DNA of 64,000 nt from Clostridium ljungdahlii (lineage in GTDB: Bacteria > Bacillota > Clostridia > Clostridiales > Clostridiaceae): positions 1-64,000 of the forward strand of contig NZ_LITT01000063.1 of the NCBI RefSeq assembly GCF_001636845.1, given 5' to 3'. Both the position numbers and the translations under genes were made by a program. This document shows positions 1 through 9,904 of this stretch, piece after piece. The notes below the pieces were generated by a model. It was not told the origin of the DNA. It did no database searches and saw only the letters and a list, made by a program, of their open reading frames with translations. Each line of letters opens with the position of its first letter. Within the stretch, counting starts at the first letter, position 1.

Positions 1-321
<321 letters not shown>

Positions 322-342
322 AAAGTTTATATGGCTCTGTTG

Positions 343-460
343 AAAATCAATACTAACTTCACATTTCTGCGTCAAACCTTTCGCTGTGGTGCTCATTTAC
401 TTAAGTAAACTCCGCTCCTCACTCAAGGTTTTCCTTGAACTACTCGTTATTATTGATTTT
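343..460. repeat. 118-nt leader repeat, copy 1
   Basis: The first of two adjacent 118-nt repeats inside the transcribed 16S leader. Its ends are a near-perfect 15-nt inverted repeat (AAAATCAATACTAAC at 343-357, GTTATTATTGATTTT at 446-460, 14 of 15 paired). An inner perfect palindrome TTTACTTAAGTAAA lies at 396-409. As RNA it should fold into one long hairpin with an inner stem. It has no real coding capacity, although one frame stays open through both copies. Confidence 0.8.
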
Positions 461-462
461 AG

Positions 463-580
463 AAAATTGATATTAACTTCGCCCTGCGACCTCAAATACT
501 TCACTGTGGTGCTCAATTACGTTAGTAAGTTCCGCTCCTCGTTCAGCATTTTCCTCGCTGTACTCGTTACTATCAATTTT
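463..580. repeat. 118-nt leader repeat, copy 2
   Basis: The second copy has the same length and starts exactly 120 nt after copy 1. The middle is conserved (CTGTGGTGCTCA and TCCGCTCCTC blocks). The ends AAAATTGATATTAAC (463-477) and GTTACTATCAATTTT (566-580) again pair at 14 of 15 positions. Several bases differ from copy 1 on both arms together, so pairing is kept. The inner stem TTAC/GTAA (517-528) is also kept. Confidence 0.8.
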
Positions 581-740
581 AGTATATTACTAAATGTAAT
601 ACACCAAATTACGAAATTACTTTTTTAGCTGCTCTCGCAGCTCAAAAGAATTGCTGGTTTATTCTAAATAAGTTGTACTTATATCTTCCTCTGTTTAATT
701 TTCAAGGATCATTTTGCTGTCTCACTTCGACAGCTTTTAT

Positions 741-769
741 AGTTTATCATGTATTTTTTTCTTTGTCAA
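741..769 (-). promoter_or_regulatory. rRNA operon promoter (sigma-A type)
   Basis: On the minus strand a perfect -35 TTGACA (764-769) is separated by 17 nt from TAAACT (741-746). Transcription would start near 734 and give a leader of about 410 nt before 16S. The start of that RNA forms a small stem-loop (GCTGTC/GACAGC, about 717-735), followed by the CCTTGAAAATTAAACAG leader motif (about 690-710) typical of clostridial rRNA operons. No second promoter is convincing between 770 and 968, which is plain AT-rich spacer. Confidence 0.8.
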
Positions 770-969
770 CACATTTTTTTAATTTATTTTTAAGAAACTG
801 TGTGACTTATTTACGTGACAACAGTTGATATAATACCATACCTACAATTTTCTTTTATATACTTATATATTATATGCATCATTTATCTAAATAATACTAT
901 AAATTTCTATAAAAATCTTTAATATTCACATACCGATACACGAGGAAACGTTATTACAATAAATTTGGC

Positions 970-1005
970 AAAAAAGAGAAATTGCTTCTTTAAAACAACT
1001 TCTCT
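970..1005 (-). terminator. terminator downstream of murD
   Basis: Minus-strand RNA reads AGAGAAGTTG, a loop, then CAATTTCTCT and a run of U. The ten-pair stem (one G-U) lies 12 nt after the murD stop. Confidence 0.75.
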
Positions 1006-1016
1006 TCTCATATATT

Positions 1017-2393
1017 TTAAAAATTATTTATTATATTCTTAAACGCATTGCCCCTAACTTCAAAATTAGGGAACATATCAAAACTAGCACATGCAGGTGA
1101 AAAAGTCACAATATCACCACTAGTTGATAACTCTTTAGCAGTATTTACTGCGTCTGTTAGTGAATCTACAGATACTATAGGCACGTCAATTCCCTTTTCA
1201 CACTTAAGTTTCTCAAATGATTTTTTAATTTTATCTTTTGTAGCTCCCATAAGTATTAAAGTTTTTATTTTTGAATATCCTTCCTCTGCCAAAACATCAA
1301 AAGGTATCTTTTTATCATATCCACCTGCTATTAATATTACAGGTTTCTCAAAAGCCCTCAATCCTGCCAATGTTCTTGTAGGACTAGAAGCAATAGAATC
1401 ATTATAATATTTAACTCCATCTAATTCTCTTACAAATTCACACCTATGCTCTACTCCCTCAAATGTAGTAGCAACTTTTTTCATATTATCTACAGAAACA
1501 TCCTCTTTAATTGCAGAAAATGCAGTAAGTAAATTTGCAACATTATGCATTCCTCTAAGTTTAATTTCACTTATTTTGCATACTTTTTTCCCGTCAATAC
1601 ATAAAATATCTCCCTTTAAATATCCACCAGAAGTTAATTCTTCTTCAATACTAAACTGTCTTACTTTTCCTTTAGCTTCTTTTACCATAGCATTAGTGCA
1701 CTCATTATCTCTATTAAGAATGACCATATCCTGATTTCCTTGATACTTAAATATACTTTTTTTTGCATTCACATACTCTTCCATATCCTTGTGAATATCA
1801 AGATGGTTTGGACTTATATTAGTAATCACAGCTACTTCCGGTGATACATCCATACCCATAAGTTGAAAACTTGAAAGTTCAAGAACCACTTTATCCTTAG
1901 GACTTATTTCCTCTATCCTAGAAAATAATGGGGTGCCTATATTTCCCCCAACCCAACTTTTATATCCCTGTTCCTTTAACATATTATATATAAGCGTAGT
2001 AGTTGTAGTTTTTCCATCACTGCCAGTCACTCCATATATCTTAGCAGGACAATATTTAATAAACTCCTCCATTTCTGAAGTTACATATGCCCCATTTTGC
2101 TTAGCTTTTACAAGTGCAGGACTATCTATTCTCATAGAAGGAGTCTTAAATATTACATCAAAATCATCTAAATGTTCGAGATAATTTTTGCCTAATACTA
2201 AACCCACTCCTCGCTTTTTTAATTCCTTAGCAACTTCACCAAGTTCCCCTTCATCTTTTTTATCAAAAGCACTTACCTGTGCACCTAGTCCCAGTAAAAA
2301 ATTAATTAAAGGTCTATTACTTATTCCTATTCCAACTACTGCCGTCTTTTTATTTTTTATAAACTTTTTAAAGTTATCAAAATCTTCCTTCAT
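1017..2393 (-). CDS. murD: UDP-N-acetylmuramoylalanine--D-glutamate ligase (MurD)
   Basis: Adds D-glutamate to UDP-MurNAc-L-Ala in the cytoplasm, an ATP-dependent step of peptidoglycan precursor synthesis. The protein (458 aa, normal for MurD) has an N-terminal UDP-binding Rossmann part, the Mur ligase P-loop [12 protein letters not shown] (about residues 121-132), the central motif around [10 protein letters not shown], and a C-terminal domain with [13 protein letters not shown] and GGYDKK. A longer frame opens with TTG at 2408, but that TTGGAGG is the ribosome site for the ATG at 2393, so I start there. It stands alone behind its own intergenic region and ends in a terminator. D-glutamate is supplied by MurI, also in this window. 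Confidence 0.95.
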   Translation of the reverse strand: MKEDFDNFKKFIKNKKTAVVGIGISNRPLINFLLGLGAQVSAFDKKDEGELGEVAKELKKRGVGLVLGKNYLEHLDDFDVIFKTPSMRIDSPALVKAKQNGAYVTSEMEEFIKYCPAKIYGVTGSDGKTTTTTLIYNMLKEQGYKSWVGGNIGTPLFSRIEEISPKDKVVLELSSFQLMGMDVSPEVAVITNISPNHLDIHKDMEEYVNAKKSIFKYQGNQDMVILNRDNECTNAMVKEAKGKVRQFSIEEELTSGGYLKGDILCIDGKKVCKISEIKLRGMHNVANLLTAFSAIKEDVSVDNMKKVATTFEGVEHRCEFVRELDGVKYYNDSIASSPTRTLAGLRAFEKPVILIAGGYDKKIPFDVLAEEGYSKIKTLILMGATKDKIKKSFEKLKCEKGIDVPIVSVDSLTDAVNTAKELSTSGDIVTFSPACASFDMFPNFEVRGNAFKNIINNF

Positions 2394-2611
2394 TAAAAAA
2401 ACCTCCAAAAATAAATCTGCTAATTATAATTACGATTATATCATAACATAATTTTCTATAAATTTGTATGAAGCAGATATATCGTACTAAAATAACCCCA
2501 CCGGTATATATCTTAAATAATATTTGACAGCATTTAGCTTGTTCGTCCTAATATGCTATTAAAGTCTAAATTGTGAGAAAATATTTAATTTAATGACTTT
2601 ATATGACTCTA

Positions 2612-2641
2612 TTGAAAATTATTATTGTGTTATGTTATACT
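2612..2641 (+). promoter_or_regulatory. possible promoter of an orphan small RNA
   Basis: On the plus strand TTGAAA (2612-2617) and TATACT (2636-2641) are 18 nt apart. They face away from murD and lead only to a strong terminator about 110 nt on. The surrounding text (about 2595-2620) resembles the stretch just upstream of the first rRNA leader repeat (about 323-350), so it may be a decayed piece of that repeat. Confidence 0.35.
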
Positions 2642-2647
2642 ATGTTT

Positions 2648-2757
2648 GTGCCGTAAGGAAACATTAATATAATTCCCCAAGTTTTAATTAAACATATAAC
2701 ATATCCCCATGATTAAACCCTAATTTACCGAATCTTTTGATTCGGTAAATTTTTTTT
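2648..2757 (+). ncRNA. candidate orphan small RNA ending in an intrinsic terminator
   Basis: No protein gene on the plus strand explains the terminator at 2722-2757: AATTTACCGAATC, a TTTT loop, the exact complement and eight T. Upstream lies the possible promoter at 2612-2641, which would give an RNA of about 110 nt. The predicted RNA has two unpaired C-rich patches (TTCCCC near 2678 and TCCCC near 2705) of the kind that can pair with ribosome binding sites. The hairpin could also serve as a bidirectional barrier between murD and glyS. I recognise no known RNA family here. Confidence 0.35.
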
Positions 2758-2805
2758 ATAAAAATATAGATGACTACTATCCCAGATAAATAATCGTAGA
2801 ATAGC

Positions 2806-2847
2806 AAAGGTGTCATATAAGTTTTCTCAAATTTATATGACACCTTT
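2806..2847 (-). terminator. hairpin terminator after glyS
   Basis: A perfect 15-bp stem (AAAGGTGTCATATAA and complement) lies four bases after the glyS stop. The U-run is short on the minus strand and better on the plus strand, so it may work in both directions. Confidence 0.65.
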
Positions 2848-2850
2848 TTA

Positions 2851-4242
2851 CTAAAACTGTACTTTTTCTTGCATAAATGCCGATAATTCTTCTATTTTTA
2901 TTCTAAACTGCTCCATGGTATCCCTATCTCTTACAGTAACAGTATTGTCATCCATTGTATCAAAATCTACTGTTATACAATAAGGCGTTCCAATTTCATC
3001 TTCTCTTCTATATCTCTTACCTATACTTCCTGCATCATCATACTCCACATTAAAATCTTTTCTTAAAATGTTGTATACTTCTAAAGCTTTTTCTGATAAT
3101 TTTTTACTAAGAGGTAAGATAGCTGCTTTAAACGGAGCTATAGCAGGGTGAAAATGTAGTACTGTTCTCACATCTCCTCCTTCTAATTCTTCTTCATCGT
3201 ATGCATCAACTAAAAATGCAAGTACAGCTCTATCAGCTCCTACAGAAGGTTCTATGCAGTATGGTATATATTTTTCCTTAGTTGCTGTATCTAAATAAGT
3301 CATGTCCTTACCAGAATGCTCTTGATGCTGTTTTAAATCATAATCCGTTCTATCTGCTACACCCCAAAGCTCGCCCCATCCAAATGGAAATAAATATTCA
3401 ATATCAGAAGTGGCATTACTATAATGGGAAAGTTCTTCCTTATCATGATCTCTAAATCTTATATTTTCTTCTTTTATTCCAAGACTCAATAAGAAATTCC
3501 AGCAATACTTTTTCCAATAATCATGCCATTCTAAATCAGTTCCTGGTTTACAGAAAAATTCAAGTTCCATCTGTTCAAATTCTCTAGTTCTAAAAGTAAA
3601 GTTTCCTGGAGTTATTTCATTCCTAAAGGATTTACCTATTTGTGCTATTCCAAAAGGTATCTTTTTTCTACTTGTTCTTTGAACATTTTTAAAATTTACA
3701 AATATCCCCTGTGCAGTTTCAGGTCTCAGATATATTTCTGATTTTGAATCCTCTGTAACTCCTTGAAATGTTTTAAACATAAGATTAAATTGTCTAATAT
3801 CAGTAAAATTCTTCTTTCCACAGCTAGGGCAAACAATATTGTTGTCATCTATGTATTTCTTTAGTTTTTCATTGCTCCATCCATCAGCGCTAGCCTTTTC
3901 TATTCCCTGTGCTGTCATATGTTCTTCTACCAATTTATCAGCTCTAAACCTAGCCTTACATTCTTTACAATCCATAAGTGGATCAGAAAAGTTTCCTACA
4001 TGACCTGAAGCTACCCAAACTTCATTATTCATAAGTATGGCGCAATCTATTCCTACATTATGTTCACTTTCATGAACAAACTTTTGCCACCAAACTTTCT
4101 TTACATTATTTTTTAGTTCTACTCCAACAGGACCATAATCCCATGTATTAGCAAGACCCCCATATATATCCGATCCAGGATATACAAATCCCCTACTTTT
4201 AGCTAAAGCTACTACTTTATCCATAGTTTTTTCAAAAGACAT
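2851..4242 (-). CDS. glyS: Glycyl-tRNA synthetase, single-chain dimeric type
   Basis: Charges tRNA-Gly with glycine. At 463 aa this is the alpha2, eukaryote-like class II enzyme (often named glyQS in databases), not the bacterial alpha2beta2 glyQ/glyS pair. Visible features are the class II motif 2 region (FRNEITP, about 206-212), the motif 3 region near [10 protein letters not shown], an anticodon-binding C-terminal domain, and an inserted zinc-ribbon-like set of cysteines (C92, C95, C138, C141). The ATG at 4242 has AAGGGG upstream. A T-box leader controls it, so uncharged tRNA-Gly should raise expression. It is a single-gene transcript between that leader and its own terminator. Confidence 0.96.
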   Translation of the reverse strand: MSFEKTMDKVVALAKSRGFVYPGSDIYGGLANTWDYGPVGVELKNNVKKVWWQKFVHESEHNVGIDCAILMNNEVWVASGHVGNFSDPLMDCKECKARFRADKLVEEHMTAQGIEKASADGWSNEKLKKYIDDNNIVCPSCGKKNFTDIRQFNLMFKTFQGVTEDSKSEIYLRPETAQGIFVNFKNVQRTSRKKIPFGIAQIGKSFRNEITPGNFTFRTREFEQMELEFFCKPGTDLEWHDYWKKYCWNFLLSLGIKEENIRFRDHDKEELSHYSNATSDIEYLFPFGWGELWGVADRTDYDLKQHQEHSGKDMTYLDTATKEKYIPYCIEPSVGADRAVLAFLVDAYDEEELEGGDVRTVLHFHPAIAPFKAAILPLSKKLSEKALEVYNILRKDFNVEYDDAGSIGKRYRREDEIGTPYCITVDFDTMDDNTVTVRDRDTMEQFRIKIEELSAFMQEKVQF

Positions 4243-4310
4243 TATTTTTTCCCCTTTCTATTTTAATTCATTACTTATTATTAAACATTAAATTTGGATT
4301 TTCAAATATA

Positions 4311-4500
4311 AAAAAAGAACCTGCCACATAAGGGACGAATTTTATTTCCGCGGTTCCACCCTTTTTAGCACAAGCTCATCTTTAAATACATAGTTAGCTC
4401 AAAAGTTCCTTCATAAATAAAATCCCAGTTATTTACACCATCCACAACTTCTCTGTAGAGATTTACATTAATACTATTCTTTATCACAGCATATATTAAT
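4311..4500 (-). promoter_or_regulatory. T-box leader (glycine) of glyS
   Basis: Minus-strand RNA contains the T-box core GGGTGGAACCGCG (4349-4361). The competing terminator is GAACCGC pairing with GCAGGTTC (one bulge) plus seven U (4311-4357). By comparison with the Bacillus subtilis glyQS leader, the specifier sits in GAAGGAACTTTTGAGC. This gives GGA (4407-4409), a glycine codon that matches the gene. Stem I occupies roughly 4400-4500. It should bind uncharged tRNA-Gly and let transcription through. Confidence 0.9.
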
Positions 4501-4577
4501 TTTTCTATATAATTTTCATTTTATCCTATTATCTTTAAATGTAAATAACAAGTCTTTAAATATTACAAAAAATGAAA

Positions 4578-4652
4578 TGGCTCCGTGGAGAGGGCTCGAA
4601 CCTCCAACCCTTCGGTTAACAGCCGAATGCTCAACCATTGAGCTACCACGGA
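4578..4652 (-). tRNA. tRNA-Asn (GTT)
   Basis: A 75-nt cloverleaf on the minus strand: acceptor TCCGTGG/CCACGGA, discriminator G and encoded CCA. The anticodon arm CGGCTGTTAACCG gives anticodon GTT, and the T-arm is GGTTCGAGCC. It sits alone between lysS and the glyS T-box. Confidence 0.97.
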
Positions 4653-4727
4653 ATAACTTACATATAATATTATATCATGGGATTTTAAAAATGCAACATT
4701 TTTTTATTTTTTATGTAGAAACATTTT

Positions 4728-4767
4728 GAAGACCTATGGATTTTAACTGCAATCTCCTTAGGTCTTC
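4728..4767 (-). terminator. stem-loop after lysS
   Basis: A nine-pair stem GAAGACCTA/TAGGTCTTC with a 22-nt loop lies 15 nt past the lysS stop. There is no clean U-run, so it may be an RNA 3'-end stabiliser or a weak terminator. Confidence 0.45.
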
Positions 4768-4782
4768 AGACAAGCTACATAC

Positions 4783-6294
4783 TTACTGCTGTTGATTTGG
4801 CTTCATTGTAGGAAATAATATAACATCCCTTATTGAAGGAGAATTTGTAAGAAACATTACAAGTCTATCTACTCCTATTCCCAAACCTCCAGTTGGAGGC
4901 ATACCTATCTCAAGTGCATTTAAGAAATCTTCATCCATCATATATGCCTCATCATCACCTAATTCTCTCTCTTTTAGCTGCTGCATAAATCTTTCTCTCT
5001 GTACTATAGGATCATTTAATTCTGAATATGCATTACATATCTCTCTTCCAAATATAAATCCTTCAAATCTTTCCGTAAACTTAGGATTTCCTCTTTTCTT
5101 TTTAGTAAGAGGTGATATTTCGACAGGATAATCCATTACAAAAGTAGGTTGAATGAATTGTTCTTCACAAAATTCTTCAAACATAGCATCCAATATATCA
5201 CCCTTTGAACAATCCTTTAATTCCTTCTTTAATTCAATATGTTTTTCTTTAGCAATTTCTCTAGCTTCCTCATCGTCTTTCACTTCGTCAAAATCCACAC
5301 TTGCAAACTTCTTAACTGCCTCTACCATAGTAATTCTATTCCACGGTGGCTTAAAGTCTATTTCTGTATCTTCATAAACTACCTTTGTAGTACCAAGGAC
5401 TTTCTCACATACATAAGCTATCATATTTTCAGTAATTTCCATCATATCGTTATAATCTGCAAAGGCTTCATATAATTCAATTGATGTATATTCTGGATTG
5501 TGCCTTATATCCATACCTTCATTTCTAAAACATTTACCTATTTCATATACCTTTTCAAATCCACCAACTATAAGTCTTTTAAGATACAGTTCTGTAGCAA
5601 TTCTCAAATACATATCTATATCAAGTGCATTATGATGGGTTGTAAAAGGTTTTGCTGCAGCTCCTCCAGCTATTGACGAAAGTATTGGTGTCTCCACTTC
5701 TATGTAATCCCTGTTATCTAAGAACTCTCTTATTGACTTTATTATGGCAGTTCTCTTCAAAAAAGTATCTCTAACATCACTGTTTATTATTAAATCCACA
5801 TACCTCTGTCTATATCTTAAATCTGGATCCTTTAATCCATGCCATTTTTCTGGAAGCGGTTTGAGAGACTTAGCTACCAGTTCAAAATCTGTAATATGAA
5901 TTGATATCTCTTCTGTTTTAGTTTTAAACACCCTACCAGTTACAGATAAAATATCACCAATGTCATAGGATTTGTACTCCTTTAATTTCTCTTCACCTAC
6001 ATCATTTATCCTTATATATAGCTGGATCTTTCCATATCTATCATATAAATCGGAAAATCCAGCTTTTCCATGAACTCTTTTCGAAATAAGCCTTCCTGCT
6101 ACAGTTACATCTTTACCTTCTAAAGTATCGTAATTGTCCTTTACTTCTTTTGAAGTATGTGTCCTTTCTACTTTATATACGTCAAAGGGATCTTTTCCTG
6201 TTTCTTTAAGTTCTTCAAATTTTTGCAGTCTCTCCCTAATGAGCTCATTAGACTTTTCTTCTAGTGCATGTAATTTCTTTTCGTCTTTTGACAT
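4783..6294 (-). CDS. lysS: Lysyl-tRNA synthetase, class II
   Basis: Charges tRNA-Lys. The protein is 503 aa, normal for bacterial LysRS. An N-terminal OB-fold anticodon-binding domain (about 60-150, with [11 protein letters not shown]) is followed by the class II core with motif 2 ([15 protein letters not shown]) and motif 3 ([11 protein letters not shown]) near the C-terminus. A TTG one codon upstream (6297) is also possible. The ATG at 6294 is better spaced from GGAGGG, so I use it. It lies 16 nt after greA in the same direction, so greA-lysS is a likely operon, as in many clostridia. Confidence 0.96.
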   Translation of the reverse strand: MSKDEKKLHALEEKSNELIRERLQKFEELKETGKDPFDVYKVERTHTSKEVKDNYDTLEGKDVTVAGRLISKRVHGKAGFSDLYDRYGKIQLYIRINDVGEEKLKEYKSYDIGDILSVTGRVFKTKTEEISIHITDFELVAKSLKPLPEKWHGLKDPDLRYRQRYVDLIINSDVRDTFLKRTAIIKSIREFLDNRDYIEVETPILSSIAGGAAAKPFTTHHNALDIDMYLRIATELYLKRLIVGGFEKVYEIGKCFRNEGMDIRHNPEYTSIELYEAFADYNDMMEITENMIAYVCEKVLGTTKVVYEDTEIDFKPPWNRITMVEAVKKFASVDFDEVKDDEEAREIAKEKHIELKKELKDCSKGDILDAMFEEFCEEQFIQPTFVMDYPVEISPLTKKKRGNPKFTERFEGFIFGREICNAYSELNDPIVQRERFMQQLKERELGDDEAYMMDEDFLNALEIGMPPTGGLGIGVDRLVMFLTNSPSIRDVILFPTMKPNQQQ

Positions 6295-6310
6295 CAATGT
6301 TACCCTCCAA

Positions 6311-6790
6311 TTATCTTCTTATATTAAGTATCTCATACTTACTAACTCCATCTGGAACCTGTACTTCAACTACATCTCCAGCTTTTTTACCTACAAGCCC
6401 TTTACCTACTGGAGATTCATTGGATATTTTATTGTTAATTGGATCTGCTTCTGCAGAACCTACAATCAAATATTCTACTTCCTCATTAAAATCATAATCC
6501 CTAACTTTTACAATAGATCCTATGCCTACTACTCCTGGCGGAATTTCTTCTTCATCTACTATAGTAGCATTTTTTAGCATATTTTCAAGTTGTACTATTC
6601 TTCCTTCTACAAATGCTTGTTCATTTTTAGCACTATCATACTCTGAATTTTCACTTAAATCTCCGAAAGAAAGTGCTACTTTAATTTTTTCCATAATTTC
6701 TCTTCTTTTAGCTGTTTTTAAATATTCTAATTCATCCTCAAGTTTTGTTATACCTTCATAGGTCATTACATATTTTTTTGATCCACTCAT
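6311..6790 (-). CDS. greA: Transcription elongation factor GreA
   Basis: Rescues backtracked RNA polymerase by stimulating cleavage of the 3' end of the RNA. It is 159 aa, the usual length. The N-terminal coiled coil (about 1-75) carries the acidic tip around [19 protein letters not shown], and an FKBP-like C-terminal domain follows with [14 protein letters not shown]. The ribosome site AAGGGG precedes the ATG. First gene of the greA-lysS pair; the 168 nt upstream (6791-6958) should hold its promoter, which I could not place. Confidence 0.96.
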   Translation of the reverse strand: MSGSKKYVMTYEGITKLEDELEYLKTAKRREIMEKIKVALSFGDLSENSEYDSAKNEQAFVEGRIVQLENMLKNATIVDEEEIPPGVVGIGSIVKVRDYDFNEEVEYLIVGSAEADPINNKISNESPVGKGLVGKKAGDVVEVQVPDGVSKYEILNIRR

Positions 6791-6958
6791 TTAACTATCC
6801 CCTTTTAACAATTTATCTAAAATTCTTGTAGATAACCCTATCAGCCATCAATGTGCTCACTTTTACTCATACTAATTATTATTTAAGTAATTATAAAACA
6901 GCACTATTATAATGTCAACATTTTGAAATTGAATTTTTATATTACAATTTCTTTTAAA

Positions 6959-7780
6959 TCATAAAACTATCATATCCTCATTAAATTTTATTTTATCAAG
7001 GAATATGCCATTATAGGATAAAGATTTTTCCACATTTTTTTCATTCATTTGACAAAGTATAGACCCTAAAAGTTCAAAAGATACTTCACTGTACTTAAAA
7101 TTCCATGGGACTTTATAACTAACATCGTTTACTATTACACTTTTATCACTAGGTATATAACTATTATCTATATACCATACATATGCATCACTTTTTACAA
7201 TGATATTCTTAGAACTTATTACAAAATCTGCATTTTTAAAAGAAAACTTCATATCAGATGTAATTATGGGAGTTACTCCATAATTAGCAATAATATATTG
7301 TCCAATATTGTTAGTTTTCATAATATCTCTAGAAAGTAATATTATATCTTTAGCTTCTCTAGCCAAATAGCATATAGTATCAAATAAAATTTTCTCTGAA
7401 GCATCATAGACAACTATACAACTATGTCTTATACTTTTTTTCTTAATCCTAAGTATAATTTTTAAACTCTTTATAATACTAAAAGCCATTAGCTCTCTTT
7501 GAAATTTATTGTATAAGTTATAATCTAAATATCTATATACTTTAGGAGCTAGTTCCATATCTCTTATCCCCGATATCTTTTTTGCTCTTAGAATGTTACT
7601 ATTATAAGACTCTATATTAATATTTGGCGGAAACCTAACATTTTTTATTTCTAATTTTAGTTCTTTTATAAAGATTTTTTCCTTCAATTTTAGCCTAAAT
7701 CTATCTTTAATTTTTCCCCAAAAGCTACTGTCATTATAGAATCCAGTTTTTTGCGACGTAGTATATAAAATGGATTTCAC
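6959..7780 (-). CDS. Conserved clostridial protein of unknown function
   Basis: I do not recognise a named family. The protein is 273 aa, basic, with no signal peptide or clear membrane segment. The middle (about 120-200) has a Rossmann-like rhythm: SCIVVYDASEKILFDTIC, then IILLSRD, then ADFVISSKN. This resembles the nucleotide-binding half of a dehydrogenase, without a clear glycine-rich loop. The GTG start at 7780 has GGAAG at good spacing. It follows dusB by 58 nt on the same strand, so coaX-dusB-this gene is probably one transcript. Its role may be linked to that operon, but this is inference from position only. Confidence 0.7.
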   Translation of the reverse strand: MKSILYTTSQKTGFYNDSSFWGKIKDRFRLKLKEKIFIKELKLEIKNVRFPPNINIESYNSNILRAKKISGIRDMELAPKVYRYLDYNLYNKFQRELMAFSIIKSLKIILRIKKKSIRHSCIVVYDASEKILFDTICYLAREAKDIILLSRDIMKTNNIGQYIIANYGVTPIITSDMKFSFKNADFVISSKNIIVKSDAYVWYIDNSYIPSDKSVIVNDVSYKVPWNFKYSEVSFELLGSILCQMNEKNVEKSLSYNGIFLDKIKFNEDMIVL

Positions 7781-7838
7781 ACTTTTCTTCCTGCTACATT
7801 GCTTACAGTAATATCCTATTCCCCTATTCTATTAAAAA

Positions 7839-8801
7839 TTACAGCAAAGATTTGTATTCATTTAAAATTTTAAATACATTTTCACTCTTTTTTTCACAAT
7901 TTATTTTATCTTTTATCTCTTTACTATTTTTTAGTCCTTTTATATACCATGCTATGTGCTTTCTCATTTCTCTTACAGCTCTATCCTCACCATTATAATA
8001 TATTGCCCTTCTATAGTGTTCCATACACAAATTTATTTTTTCTGAAGGACTTGGGAATATAACAGGTTGATGATTTCTAATTTCATATATTTGTTTAAAT
8101 ATCCATGGATTTCCCATAGAACTTCTTCCAATCATTATCCCATCACATCCGGTACTATTAAACAGTCTAACTGCATCTTCTGCTGTAAATACATCTCCAT
8201 TTCCGATTACAGGAATGTTCACTTTTTTCTTCACTCGACTTATTATATCCCAATTTGCACTGCCATTATACATCTGTATGCTAGTTCTACCATGAACAGT
8301 CACAGCATCAGCTCCTGATTGTTCCATAACTTGGGCAAAGTCCACTACATTTATATTATCAAAATCAAATCCTATTCTCATTTTTACAGTAACTGGTTTT
8401 ACAGAAGCTTTTTTCACTTCTTTTACTATTTGAGAAGCAAGAGAAGGATTTTTCATAAGCGCAGAGCCTTCTCCATTTTTTACTATTTTAGGAGCAGGGC
8501 ACCCCATATTTATATCTATAATGGCAATATCTTCATTGCAATTAAAAGAATCACAAACTTTAGCCATTATAAGTGGATCACTTCCAAATATCTGAACACC
8601 TAAAGGCTTTTCTATAGAAGACACTTTGAGCATCTGCTTAGTTCTATCACTGTCATAGAAAAGAGCTTTGGCACTTATCATTTCTGTATAGGTAAATCCG
8701 CACTTCATCTCTATGCACAATTCTCTAAAAGCCATATCTGTAACTCCAGCCATAGGAGCCAAAACTACATTGTCTTTCAATTCAAAATTTCCTATTTTCA
8801 T
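7839..8801 (-). CDS. dusB: tRNA dihydrouridine synthase DusB
   Basis: An FMN enzyme that reduces specific uridines in the tRNA D-loop. The protein is 320 aa. It begins with the TIM-barrel start LAPMAGVTDMAFRELC and has the catalytic cysteine C101 in NMGCPAPKIVKNGEGSALM, the HGRT motif and the GIMIGRSSMGNPWIF phosphate-binding stretch, then the helical tRNA-binding C-terminus. The start codon is 8 nt after the coaX stop, so the two are co-transcribed. DusB is the usual Dus in this clostridial location. Confidence 0.94.
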   Translation of the reverse strand: MKIGNFELKDNVVLAPMAGVTDMAFRELCIEMKCGFTYTEMISAKALFYDSDRTKQMLKVSSIEKPLGVQIFGSDPLIMAKVCDSFNCNEDIAIIDINMGCPAPKIVKNGEGSALMKNPSLASQIVKEVKKASVKPVTVKMRIGFDFDNINVVDFAQVMEQSGADAVTVHGRTSIQMYNGSANWDIISRVKKKVNIPVIGNGDVFTAEDAVRLFNSTGCDGIMIGRSSMGNPWIFKQIYEIRNHQPVIFPSPSEKINLCMEHYRRAIYYNGEDRAVREMRKHIAWYIKGLKNSKEIKDKINCEKKSENVFKILNEYKSLL

Positions 8802-8809
8802 TAAAGCAC

Positions 8810-9589
8810 CTACTCTTTATTTTTGTCATAGATTATCTTAAGTCCCGTTAATGTCAATATAGAATCTATTGTATCTATAGACTTTGACTCCTCATTTATC
8901 AGTTTAGCAAGACCACCTGTAGCTATTACAAAAGGTTCATCTTCTCCTAAATCCATCATTTCTTTTTTCATTTTTCCAACTATATAATCCACCTGACCAA
9001 TATAACCATACACTATGCCAGATTGCATACTAGCAACTGTGTTTTTGCATATTACTTTTTGAGGCTTGGTTATTTCTACTCTTGGAAGCTTAGCTGCCTT
9101 TTCAACTAAAGCATCTGCAGATATTTTTATTCCCGGGCATATTACTCCCCCTAAATAATCCCCCTTTGCAGTAACTGCACAGAATGTAGTAGCTGTACCA
9201 AAATCTATTATAATTATAGATCTATTATACATTTCATGAGCTGCTACAGCATTCACTATTCTATCTGCCCCTACTTCTCTTGGGTTATCATACTTCACAT
9301 TTATTCCAGTTTTTACTCCAGGTCCAACTATAATTGGAACTATCCCAAAATATATCATTATCATATGCTCTAATGAGTACATTATATTTGGAACTACAGA
9401 TGATATTATAACTCCTTTTATATCTGAAGCATCTAATTTTTCGTGTGAGAAAAGCTCCATTACTTGAATTCCATATTCATCTGCTGTCCTTTTAGAATCT
9501 GTAGACAATCTACATACTGAAATAAGTTTACTTTCATCATATACTCCTAAAACAATGTTAGTATTTCCTGCATCTAGAACTAGAATCAT
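8810..9589 (-). CDS. coaX: Pantothenate kinase, type III (CoaX)
   Basis: Phosphorylates pantothenate, the first step to coenzyme A, using the acetate/sugar kinase fold. At 259 aa it is normal for type III. Visible are the N-terminal phosphate loop [10 protein letters not shown] (6-15), GADR (107-110), DFGTATT (129-135) and GGLA near the C-terminus. Type III kinases are known to be insensitive to CoA feedback and to need a monovalent cation. Probable first gene of coaX-dusB-unknown, behind the hairpin-bearing gap at 9590-9904. Confidence 0.95.
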   Translation of the reverse strand: MILVLDAGNTNIVLGVYDESKLISVCRLSTDSKRTADEYGIQVMELFSHEKLDASDIKGVIISSVVPNIMYSLEHMIMIYFGIVPIIVGPGVKTGINVKYDNPREVGADRIVNAVAAHEMYNRSIIIIDFGTATTFCAVTAKGDYLGGVICPGIKISADALVEKAAKLPRVEITKPQKVICKNTVASMQSGIVYGYIGQVDYIVGKMKKEMMDLGEDEPFVIATGGLAKLINEESKSIDTIDSILTLTGLKIIYDKNKE

Positions 9590-9904
9590 TAAACAACACC
9601 ACCCTTCTAAATTGAAATAATAATGATTACTTACATGATATACACAATTAAGGAGCAGCTTTGTAGCTGCCCCCTAAAAACCATCAACTTAAGTCAAAAT
9701 AATAATTTAATTGTATCAATAAAATTTTATTTGTCAAGATTAAATTGCCATCATCCACTTTAAAGAAAATCAGATACTCCAAAGGTCCTACAATTTTGTG
9801 ATAGTCACTTTCATAGTATATATAGGCACATTAGCATAAGTAGTGGTAAGATAGAAAAAGTCCCTGCATACTATCACAGGGACTTTCTACTTAAACATAT
9901 TCTA
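9590..9904. other. ftsH-coaX intergenic region with a GC-rich hairpin
   Basis: These 315 nt hold the ftsH terminator (9855-9886) and, further on, a compact hairpin GCAGCT-TTGT-AGCTGC (9655-9670), lengthened by G-C pairs on both sides (about 9651-9674). It has no U-run on either strand, so it is not a standard terminator. On the minus strand it lies in the likely 5' leader of coaX. No open frame and no clear promoter is visible. Confidence 0.4.
9855..9886 (-). terminator. terminator of ftsH
   Basis: AAAGTCCCTG, a ten-base loop, CAGGGACTTTTT on the minus strand, 18 nt after the ftsH stop. A classic intrinsic terminator. Confidence 0.9.

Noticed and set aside
386-628. An 80-codon open frame across the rRNA leader repeats
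   Set aside because: It lies on the strand opposite to rRNA transcription, has no ribosome site, and its two similar halves simply reflect the tandem DNA repeat.
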